From: Chrysaora quinquecirrha
Lineage: Eukaryota > Cnidaria > Scyphozoa > Semaeostomeae > Pelagiidae
Reading direction: 5' to 3'
DNA length: 64,000 nt
Assembly: GCA_014526335.1 (NCBI GenBank)
Contig: JACTAT010000039.1
Span: 8,489,220 to 8,553,219, forward strand
Shown here: piece after piece, positions 1 to 12,300 of the stretch
Numbering within the stretch: position 1 is the stretch's first letter
Layout of the letters: the number at the start of each line of letters is the position of its first letter
Translations under genes and position numbers: made by a program
The notes under the pieces: generated by a model
Seen by the model: the letters and a program-made list of their open reading frames with translations, nothing else
Databases searched by the model: none
What the model was told of the DNA's origin: nothing

Positions 1-301
1 AATCCTGAATCCACCCAAATTGGTTACTTTGGTACCCTTCCCCAAAGCTTTAGGCCAATCAATGTCTTGTTGGCCAATCAATGTCTTGTTGTTTTCAGAG
101 CAAAATCCAGGAAAACTGCTGATATAGATACCAACACAAGCTAAGCTGTAGGTAGCTACCTACAGTATTTTTACAAAAGCCCTGATAAAAAATTAACAAA
201 GTTTTTTGTAAACTGATATAGATAGGGCAAATCTGTAGGAATCCTCTGTATATTGTTTTTGCTCAAGGCTATAATACTTGAATTTGCATTTTCCATTGCA
301 G

Positions 302-3300
302 TTTGAAAAGCCGGGAAAGAGAGACAATTTTGACTACCCTCAAATGGCAGTTGAAGCAGGTATGTATGTTAAAAGTATCAAGTTATTTGGCTTGAGTAGA
401 GGTATGAGCATAAACGGCGAGGCATTCGCACTTGCTGAGTTTAGGTGTTGCACTGGCCAAAGTTGAGGTATTAGCAAAGTTGAGGTATTGGCATTTGTAC
501 AGGTATTAGCATGAGGATGTGTATTTGCATTTCTAAAGAGATAAGCACTACCTGAAAAACTGTCTTACGAGAGGTATCAGCAGTCATGGTATTTTATATT
601 TAGCAGAGGTATAAGCATAAGAAGGCATCAATTGCATCAATTGGATCCATAGAGGCATCAATAAATTGTGGTACTTGCATTAGCAGAGGTATTAGCGTAG
701 GATAGGGTATTTGCATCAAAGGTAACAGCACTAGGTATAAGTACTGTGTTACAGAGGTATCAGTGAAGTTGAGGTATTGGCATTAGCAGAGGTATCAGCT
801 GAAGAAGGGGTATTTGCATCCGTAAGGGTATCTGCACCTGTAGAAGTACTGTGTTGCAAGAGGTATCAGCAAAGTTGTGGTAGTGGTATTAGTAGTGGTA
901 TAAGCATACTTGGAGGTATTGGCATCCGTAGGGGTATCAGCACTAGCAATAGTCCTATGTTACTATAGAGATATCAGCAGAGATTTGGTATTGGCATAAG
1001 CAGAGGTCTTAGCATAAGTGAAGGTATTGGCATCCATCGAGGTAACAGTACTAGCAGAAGTACTATGTTGCTCGACATATCAGCAGAGATTTGGTATTGG
1101 CATTAGCAGAGGTATTAGCATAAGTGTAGGTATTGGCATCCATTGAGGTAACAGTACTAGCAGAAGTACTATGTTGCTCGACATATCAGCAGAGATTTGG
1201 TATTGGCATTAGCAGAGGTATTAGCATAAGTGAAGGTATTGGCATCCATTGAGGTAACAGTACTAGAAGAAGTCCTATGTTGCTCGACATATCAGCAGAG
1301 ATTTGGTATTGGCATTAGCAGAGGTATTAGCATAAGTGTAGGTATTGGCATCCATTGAGGTAACAGTACTAGCAGAAGTACGATGTTGCTCGACATATCA
1401 GCAGAGATTTGGTATTGGCATTAGCAGAGGTATTAGCATAAGTGTAGGTATTGGCATCCATTGAGGTAACAGTACTAGCAGAAGTCCTATGTTGCTCGAC
1501 ATATCAGCAGAGATTTGGTATTGGCATTAGCAGAGGTATTAGCATAAGTGTAGGTATTGGCATCCATTGAGGTAACAGTACTAGCAGAAGTACTATGTTG
1601 CTCGACATATCAGCAGAGATTTGGTATTGGCATTAGCAGAGGTATTAGCATAAGTGTAGGTATTGGCATCCATTTAGGAAACAGTACTAGAAGAAGTCCT
1701 ATGTTGCTCGACATATCAGCAGAGATTTGGTATTGGCATTAGCAGAGGTATTAGCATAAGTGTAGGTATTGGCATCCATTGAGGAAACAGTACTAGCAGA
1801 AGTACTATGTTATTAGAGGTATCAGCCAAGATGTGCTAGCATTGGTATCTGAAAAAATGGGCGTATTTGCCTCTGTAAAAGAATTACCATCAATGCTGGT
1901 TTTACCTTAAGTAGTGGTATTGTCATTAATTTAGGTATTAGAATAAGCGCAGAAGAAACAGCATTAGTAGAGTCTGAAGCATTGGCATGAGTAGAAGTAT
2001 AAAGAAATAAGTCAAGATATTTATAGAATTCACACCGGCAATCGTTTTTCAAATAAACGCAGATCCATTATACAAAGACGAAAACAAATTGTTATGAAAA
2101 CTTTAAGATCTGTAATTTGATTTAACTGAATCTGAACAGAAGATAAATTTGAATCTTTAATCAGTAATCTTTATTCTATAATCTGAATCTGTAATCTGGT
2201 TTGACTAGGAAGAAACGAAATAGAAATAAACTAAATTTAACTCTATGATTAATTATGATAAATCGACAACGAGCCTAAAGCTAACAACAAAACTAGAAAA
2301 TTGTTGGTAAAGAAAACTTATGTGTAAGATTTTTTATTTTTTCCAGGAACTGCAGCACTCAAAGATGCAGGTATTCACTACAAGGACATCGAGCAAGCTG
2401 TTGTTGGTTATGTTTATGGTGAGATTAAATTCAAGTTCAAACTTTTCATGAAAATGTAGCTAGCAAACAGTTGTTTTTCTAGCATAGTTAATTTGAAGCA
2501 AGTCAAGCATGGTGTATACATTCTGTATCCCACCTGCAGTCAATTGTTAATCATTGCTTAAACTGAAATATTATCAGCAGGGATATGGAAGTATTGTTAC
2601 TGAACTACAAAACTGAGAGATTTGCTGAGATTGAATTCTCCCCAACGTACAGTGACTGTAAAATGTTGACAAATGCTCTTGGAACTCAAAATGCTTAATG
2701 GAAACATGCCAACAGCTTCCAATGACCCTGAAAGACCAAAATTTATCTCAAAGTGTACTTTTTTTGCTAAATGTTTTGAGTGAATGATGGAGGTCAAAAG
2801 AATGATCTACTTCAATAAGGTTAAATTGGTTTCCATATAGATGCTGCGAGTTGCCAATATTCTTTCTATATGGCCCTTAAAGGACATTGTATTTTGCTAA
2901 TTTATGTTAGTAGCATAAACTCTGTAGCTTGGCAGCATTTGAGTTATTAGCTTTGACAGAAGTTTCTTTTGCAAATTCCAGGGGAATCAACATGTGGCCA
3001 GAGAGCATTGTATGAGCTTGGATTAACTGGAATTCCCATATACAATGTAAGTTGTGATACAGTACAGTTCAATATACCTGTGTCAATCTGATTTCAGTTT
3101 GCTTTTGGAACCTTTCTTCCGTGATTGCTGCATGAATCAGCAAGCAAGGAAGCATTTTTGGTTGGTAATGTAGATTTGAATTATTGAAAGCATCACTGCT
3201 AATACAAACTGCCAGATTGTGCCAGGAGGATGATATTATAGAAGAAGTACCCTGGTTCATTTACTTATCTCAAATGGACAGCTGAGTTGATAGTAGGTGT

Positions 3301-6300
3301 GTGCAAAGTTCCCAAACAAGTTTCCTACCCAAAACCTCTCAGCTGTGTGCTGTCTTGACCACTCAGAGCCACACCATCTCTGGGGCTTAAATATTGCAAT
3401 AGCCATCTTGGGCTTAATAACGTTAGGCTCAAACTTCACTGATTTCTTTTTGTTAATCTTCGTTTAAGGTAAACAACAACTGTGCCACTGGATCATCTGC
3501 TTTGCATCTGGGGAAACAGTTGATAGAAGGAGGTATTTATGTTGCCATCTGCAATGCCTCTGATGTCATGTCACTCTGAAGAGTAGCTCTTGTATGATTG
3601 CTTATAACTATTGCTCTCTGCTTTCTGTGAATTTAATTTGAGAGTCTTTTATTCCAGGTGTAACAGACTGTGTTCTAGCTATTGGCTTTGAGAAAATGGA
3701 GAAGGGTTCCCTGGGTCTTAAGGTGATTTGAATTTATTTAAAATTAAAATGGGGCCTGTGTAACACTATTGAGTACAGTATATGAGCATGCAAGAGTAAA
3801 TAAACAAGCACAGTAGAATGAAATCAAGATTTTCACAAGAAAAACGACAACTTTTAATCGGTAAAACATGTTTCGAACAACCACTGTTCATTTCAGTTAC
3901 ATAGCTAGATAGTAGGTATACTCATCAAGTACAGCAACGTTATTAACACGTTGCTGTTCTTGATTCTACCTATTATCTAGCTATGTAACTGAAGATGAAC
4001 AGTGGTTGTTCGAAACATGTTTTACCGATTAAGAGTTGTCGTTTTTCTTGTGAAATTCTTGGCATATTGCGTCAATGTTCGAAGTTTTGGAAATAAGGAT
4101 TATGTTACAGAATTCAGTCGTTTAGGTCTCCCATCATTGGGCAATGAGAAATTGTGTTTGTGTCTTGTTTACTACATAGGTGGGATCGACAGGTATGCAA
4201 CATTGATAGGACCTGCTAAATTTTGCTGTTCTTGACGAAATAAAGCTATCCTGCTTTTAAAATTGTAGCTATATAATTAGCGATAACACCATCTGAATGA
4301 TTGTGCAATGAATAAAATCTCCGTCCCTCCCATTTCAAACAGCTAAAATAGCTTAACGTTATTGGTAGATCTTAACTAATATGGCCGTTGATATACGGGA
4401 TCATTTATAAGGGGTTGCATGTTGGATGCATGTGCGGAGCATGAATGAAAGAAACTGAAATCGGAAGGAAAATCTTCTTCGATGTCACGAGTTCTTTTAT
4501 TTGCAATCGAATTCTGGAAGTTCTGGAAACCATTGCTTGATACCACACAAGAGGCAATCTTGCCTGCAACATTTAGTTTTCAATTGCACCCTAATGCTTG
4601 TACAGTATGTAGTAGAACTAAAGCTTTACAACATATAACTTGTACAATATTTTTTGTAGTATAACGATAGAACTATTCCCCTGGACAAGCACATCGAGTT
4701 AATGGGAAGCCTAAGAGAATTCAGTGCCTCGCCAATGACTTGCCAGATTTTTGGCAATGCTGGAAAAGAGCATATGGATAAGTATGGTACGCTGCTGTCT
4801 CTATTCCCTTCCATCGCTTTCCCCTAAGGCATTACAATTGGTCGTTTTGAGGAAATTTGTCCTACTTGCACGTGTTTGTTGCAAAATTGGCTGTAGAGAA
4901 ATTATAACATTTGACTTTTCTTGTTGAAGGTACAAAAAAAGAGCATTTTGCAAAAATTGCTGAGAAGAATCACAGACACTCTGTCAATAACAAGTGAGTA
5001 ATAGTAAACTCCACGTGAACTTGAATCAATGCTGTAATGGGGAGTTATCCATGCTGTAATGTTGATGGCACCAGCGAAGAAGGCTCAACACAGGCAAAAC
5101 ACGAAAAAGTCAAACGGGAGGAGAGCCTTGGACTGTATGACTTTGAGAGTTACTAGTCGACTTTATCGAGCTCTATAGCCCAGGGAACATCGCTGGCTCC
5201 CTGATCATGCAGTCCAGGTTCGATTCGAATCCCCTCTTTTGTGGTATGCTATTGAAAAATCTATCCTAGCGTTCGCCATTCATGACAAATATATACAATT
5301 ATGTATGGTGCTGATGAAGACTCGACACAGGTGGAACACAAAAAGGGGAGGCGACACTTGGGCTGTATGACTTGATGAGTTACTCGATGATTTCAATGAA
5401 CTCTTTAGCTTGGTGGAAACGTCTTTGGCTCTCTGATCATGCAGTCCAGGTTCGAATCGCATCTCTTCTGGTATGCCACTTGTGGAAAAGTCTATCCTTG
5501 TGTTCGCTATTTATGACAAATATATGCAAATATTCGTGGTACTAAAAAAAGCAACATAGGCAAAACATAAAGCCAAATTGGAGGAGAGTGTTTGGCTGTA
5601 TGACTTGGAGAACAACTCAGCGAGTGCATTGGAGTTTTTCGCTCAGTGGAAATGTCGTTTGCTCTCTGATCATGCAGTCCAGGTTTGAATCCCATCTATT
5701 CTGGTATGCCACTCGTGGAAAAATCCTTGCTATTCGGATGTTTTTAGGAAATTGTGTACATACACACGTGTTCAAGGTTGCCATAAATGCTATCACATTT
5801 TCCCCAAAAAGAATCTCTGAACTTTCCTTTGTAGTTTATCTTTAAGGCTAGTATGTTTGGTTTTAGTTTGGAGAATGATGTTCAGTTAATGTAGCTACTT
5901 TTGTATTCTCTAGGCATTCATTCAAATATAAAGTTTTTGTTTCTATTTTTGCCAAATTTACTTTAACGGACTACTTTTTTCTTAGGCTTTCACAATTCAC
6001 TAAAGATTACACTTTGGAGGAAGTGATGAACTCACCACAGATACACGACCCACTTACCAAACTCCAATGCTGGTAAGGCAATTCTAGAAATAATTTCTTC
6101 TACTCCTAATTCTGTTATTAGGATAATTCTAATGACGCACTATGATCTAAGTATTTTTAAAACCGTCTGTATGACTCGTTCTTACCATCTTTCTAATGAT
6201 AAATGTTAATGAATCGTTGTCGATGCATCAAACACAGTCATTTTTTAGAAGATCGTTTTTGTCGTAGAATAACAGCTCATTTTGCAAGAAACTGCGAAAC

Positions 6301-9300
6301 AATTTTTGGACATACATGAAAGCTTCTTTTGTCTGACACTCCTCAGAGAATAAACGTCAGAAACAGTTTTTTCCAACTCAGCGCTACTTCTGATTGGTGC
6401 TTTTCTATCCGCATCTGGGTATAAATTCCGCCTTTTCAACTGTTTCGCTCTGTGGTCTGTTTCTGACGTTTGTATTCTAAGGAGTGTCAGACGAAAAAAG
6501 CATTGAATTATGTCCGAAAATGTTTTTCCTGGTTCTTGCAATTTTGGAATTTCGTACTGCTCAAAGACTATTTAACTTATGATGCACAAATAGTTGCGGT
6601 TGACGAGTAATGGTAATTTTTCTTTTGAGAATAAAATTGTTCTTTTCAGTCCAACTTCAGATGGTGGAGCTGCAGCAATACTATGCAGTGAACGATTCGT
6701 GAAGGAGAGAGGATTAGAGAACAATGCAGTGGAAATCTTAGCGATGGAGATGGCAACCGATCTATCAAGCACATTTGAAGATAAAAGCTGTATTAAATTG
6801 GTAATTATTATGAGTAATTCCTGCTTTCTTGCTATCTCTTTATCGTTACTGTTGGAACAATAGACGCTGATATGCCGACCGGGTAGTTGGTGGTGGATGT
6901 CCCAAATATTTGGAAAATAAATTTGGTAATACTCGGGAATTCATACCACCGTATTAGACATGGAAGGAAGTGTCAGATCAGAAGAATTGTTGGACAACAA
7001 AAGATATGTTCACTAATGGAAGGAAGTCCTAAGCTTTTAAGCGCAGCTTGTTTAGGTTCCTATGTGATGTGTTGCATACCATAATCAGAGCGAAAGTTCT
7101 TAAAAGAGGGTAGAAAGCTAAGCTATTGTAATGAAAAATAAAGCATGGTTCAAGGTTTAGCAGCTTAGCAGGCCCCTACTTCTCGATGTTCTGAATGCAA
7201 TGTTTTTGGAGTCCTTTTAAGAGGGTAACCAAAGGACAAGTTGCATTTATACCCCAGTGCATGATTCTAGGCACCTTTATAGAGAACCTCTATGGATATC
7301 AGGCTACTAAAAGCAGCTGGAACAGCTTTCCAAAAGGCTGGTATGTAACCAATCAAACTCACGTGTTATCCCCATATTCCCCATATTAGTTTAACCAGTT
7401 ATTATACAAGCATCAATTTGCAACAGATGTCTTAGGCCCTGGCCAAGCGATCAAACATTGTTGGTCCAACATTTCAAATTTGCTTTACAGCAAACGTTTG
7501 ACTGTTTGGCCGCGTTCAGACATTGCTGTCCAAAAACGATGTTATTGCTAATGCACAAGCACGAACGCTTTGTTGCTAAGAAATGATGCTACGTCATGAA
7601 ATGTTGCAAGTTGTTGCAGTTTGACAAAAACTAAAGAAATGTTTGATCGTTTTGTCAGACTTTCTAAATCTCAATGAGCAAGCTTACTTAAAAACTCTAA
7701 AGAACCAGGGAACAAGTTAGAAATACCGTACTGAATAAACATGAAAGAGAGAGTCAATTGTTCAGCTCTTGTCAGTAACATAGTGTGCAATGATGAAAAC
7801 CTTATAGATCAAGTGTCAGGAGTAAGAACTTTTAACTTGTAGACCCTGTTAACTGCCCGGGGGGTCATTTGACATAGTTTCGGATAGGGACGTGCCGCCC
7901 AAGAATCAAAATGCCTACCCGTATTTATACCAAATTCCTGAAAATGAAAACCCAAATTTATGCCAAAATATTAACTCCTACACTGCTATATATGCTTAAA
8001 TGTACTATAATATGTAATTTCGAATCAACGTCACCAAAAAAAGTGAAAGTAAACGAAAATAAGACCGTTTTTAATAAAATTTGTAGTGATTATCGAGAAC
8101 CAATGCCCATATTTATACCAATATTCAGAATATTTAGACCAATTTTTATACCAAAATCATGAAAACCGATACTCTTTTGGGCGGCACGTCCCCAGTACCC
8201 AAAATCCAAAATATGTTAAGTACCCCCCCCGGGGGGTTTACTGTCACGTTGAGCTTCAATAGCTAAGCCAGAGGTTCGAAGTAAACTGACGGGAGTTTTA
8301 AAGCAAGATTAGATGCGTTACTGATAGTTCTGAATTAGAGTTGGGTTTTATATTTTCTCTTTAATATTTTTAAGGACTGAAACCAGCCGATGTTGACGTG
8401 GTTGAACTGCATGATTGTTTTTCTGTCAATGAACTCATCACGTACGAAGCTCTTGGATTGTGTGAAGAAGGTACTGCAGCGCAATTGATGACACTGTATT
8501 TCTTTTCTCTTCATTTTCAAGCTTATATCTATTACAATTAATCCAGAGGTGGCATAGCTTGGGAACATCAGAACTTGGTGCAAAATCCAGAGAGAAAGTA
8601 TCGGAACTTGGGAACCTAGGTCCCAGAAATTTTGGCAGTAAAAATTTTTGCAGAAAGTTGGGGGGGTCGGCTTTACTCTGCTCCTTGATTCAAAGACCAG
8701 TTAGCCAGATCATTCATTCGAGAGTGTAAACCGGAGAAAGGTACTATTTCGTACCTCTTGTAATAAGTCTAGTTATAATTTGTCAGTATGTTCGAAACGT
8801 GCGGCTCTTGAATACCAGAATACCTTCACTATACTGTAGAATACCGGAACGTTTCCTTCCCTCATCACTCCAAAATATTTCATGTTTTTTGGCATTGATT
8901 TGAGCTTTCGTAATTGAATTTCAGGAAAAGGAGGAGAGCTTGTCGATAGAGGAGACAACACATATGGAGGGAAATATGTTGTTAATCCAAGTGGTGGACT
9001 TATATCAAAAGGGCATCCACTGGGAGCAACAGGTGGGTATCGGCTCTTGGCCTTTGTGTGTTGTTATCTATAATTTGTCTGTTTGAAATCAGCCAGTTTC
9101 TATACAGTCAGTGCTCTGATAGTTAATAGGGCTCGATTATGAGGCGAAATTTGCTGCAAATACCTCTCCTGAAGCGACCGCTTTTCTGGTCGTTGCATGT
9201 GGAAGATTCCCCTACTCAAGATGTCCACCAACTTCCAGAAAAGTCGCACCGACCCAGGCCTTTTTAAAAAGGTTTATTCTTATGATGTTCAATTTATTCT

Positions 9301-12300
9301 TTCTGCTTGCTCATTCTTTATCCTTTCTTTCGCCCATTTACTCCCAAGTTCGTTTATTTAGTCTCTTCATGTTTACTTCATAATTCTTTCGTTGATCCAA
9401 TCCAACCATACTTATGCAGTATCTGATATACTTAGGCTTGGCTCAATGCACAGAACTTTGCAATCAGTTGAGAGGTAGATGCGAGAAAAGGCAAGTTCCT
9501 GGAGCCAAGATTGCACTCCAGCACAACTTGGGACTTGGTGGCGCATGCGTTGTTGGTATCTACAAGCTTGGTTTCCCGAATCAAAGGTACTTATGTCAAA
9601 GCGAATAGGCTTTCGCTTCCTTGATACCAAAAAGAGAATACGCTACGTCATTCAGTGCTTCTTTCGAAGATTATTTGCTGCTGAAGGCTTTGGCTAAACA
9701 ATTGAATAATGTTTATCAAACATTTGTAATCAGTTTGTCAAGCATAATGTTTTAACGTCTGACCACGTCGTAAAACATTGCTTGACGAGCAGAATTTGCT
9801 TGGCAATGTTTTTGAAATACTTTAAAAACATTTTCTGCTGCCGTTTGCAAAAAAAATGTTTGATGAGTAATGTTTTGTGATGTGGCCAAACAATGAAACG
9901 TTTTGTTTTACAAGCATGTTTTAAATGTTTGATCAAAACTGTTTGATTGTTTTGCCATGCCCTAAGGCTATTGCTCGGCAGAAATTTATTTTCTTGTATC
10001 AAGCAGAAACGAATAGTTTGATAAACAAATTAAAAATGGTGAAGGCCCTTGCCAAATGATCAAACATTGTTGAAAAAACAATCGAGATTTGCTTTGAAAG
10101 CTAACCGTTCGTCGCAAAACATTGCTTCATTGAGAATCGCTCAGCAATCTATTTGAAAAACGTCAGAAACATTCTCTGCTTGTTACAAAACAAAAGGTTT
10201 GTCAAGCAATGTTTTGTTAACAATGTTTTGTTTTGTCAATGTTTTGTTTTTTTTTATTTGTCAAACAATGTCTTGAAACAATGTTTTGTTAAAAATGTTT
10301 TGTTTTCTCAATAATATGTTCTGTTAACAATGTTTTGTTTGGTCAATGTTTTGTTTTGTTAACAATTTTTTTGTTTTGTTTTGTTTGTCGAACAATGTTT
10401 TGAAATACGTTTTGTTTTGTAAACAATGTTTTGTTTTGTTTTGTCAATGTTTTGTTTTATTTTGTTAACAATGTTTTAATTTGTTTTGTTTTGTGTTGTT
10501 TTGTTTCATTATGCTTTTTCACAAGACAAAATGTTTGTCAAGCAGTATTGTTTTGTCAATGTTTGTCTTGTTTTGGTAACGAGACCAAACAGTAATTCAT
10601 TTTGCTTGAAAAACAAATCTCAGATGTTCGAGGAACAATGTTTGATCATTTGCAAGGGCCTAAGAGTTTATTTACTACAACTGTGTCTGGTAATTCCATA
10701 ATCTCTTGAAATCCTTATCCAATATTCCTCAATCAAACTCGGATTCTTTACCGTCTTGTTTGCTGCTTTACCATCTATCTATGGGCTAGACTTAATCTAT
10801 GGGCTTAACTTATTAAACATTTCCATAATAATCCAAAAAAATCTATCAATTTACTCAAGAGAAAAATTTAAACTACTTCTCCTTCGTATGCGACTTTTAT
10901 TTAATTAATTTTCTAGCTTCTATTTCTGATATAAGTTGGAATCCTTCCTGTATCAAAAATCGTCTTTTGAAAATCGGATATTCCCAGACTGCCAATTTGT
11001 TGATCTAATTTTCGATATTTTCAGAGGGTTGAAAATAAGTTGAGATTCCTCCTTACAATCTTTGATGCGAAATATCCTTGTTTTGTTTGAATCTTCGCTC
11101 GGCCGTGAACCTTAATTTGTAGCTCTGAACCTCCTTGTGATTATCAGCCTGCACCTATGAATCTTGCTTTGAATCTTGATTTTCTATGTATATCAACAAA
11201 AAGGTCGTTCTATGTTCTATGTGAAATCTCCTTGTATGAATCTCCGCTGGACTGTGAACCTCAATTTGTAGCTCTGAACCTCCTTGTGATTATCAACCTA
11301 CATCTATAAATCTTATTTTAAATCTTGTTACCCATTTACCCATGTCAATATAAGCTCGTTGCGAATCTTCATTTATGACCAGGCATGTAGCAATTTTCAG
11401 TCATGAATCTCTTCATAAATCTCATTCTTTTGCGGAGAATGTCATTACGAATCTCTGTATGTAGCTGCCTTGCGAATCTCAATTCAGAGGAATGAATCTG
11501 AATTTCTAACGCCTATGAATCGCTGAATTGCAATTTTGGTTGAAAGTTTTACTTTTTTGTACTAAAACCTCTAATCAAAAATACGTCTTCGCTTTAGATT
11601 ACGTTATATCCCTATGAATCATAGGAGTGTTTTTGGGTTTGCCTCCTGTTGAAATTTATGAACCAAGAAGAGTGACATTTTCTTGTATTGTAGAATTAAT
11701 GAAAGAAACCCCTAGCGGACGTCCTTTATATACAGTTGACATCCGCTATCTCGACTGCCCGCTATCTCGAACATTCGCTATCTCGAACGATTTTCCATTT
11801 CTCCTCGTTTTGGTATAAGGGTTTGTATAGAAAAATCATCCGCTATCTCGAACCCCGTTATCTCGAACATTGATTGTCTCGAACCATTTTCGATTTCCCA
11901 TGGAGGAAAACCTGCTCTTTATCCTCGAACTTTGCCAAATTTTCTTCTGAACTGGATAAAGAGACAGGCTGAAAATGTGTATAAGTTCGCCTAGTGGAGC
12001 GGGAATGGCAGCAGCTAAGTGATATGCTGCCCATGTATACAATAGATGAAGCTGTTCTCTTTCGAGATGTGCTGCATCGCCATTATCTCAATTTCACCAA
12101 TAGTAAGGATGAAAGCAGATGAGCTTTGACTCCTATATAATAAATACCAGACTTGTTTGATGAAATTTGGGATCAGTAACCCTGCATGTTAATAGGGGTT
12201 CCTTTTATGACTTAAAAACTATAATTTTTTATATTTATTTCGCGCATCCGTTATTTCGAACATTCGCTATCTCGAACAAATTCCAGTTTCCCTTGAGAGT

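Noticed and set aside
777..1742. Plus-strand ORFs in the 106-bp repeat
   Set aside because: Repeat translations; the unit is not a multiple of three and the region lies inside the SCP2 intron.
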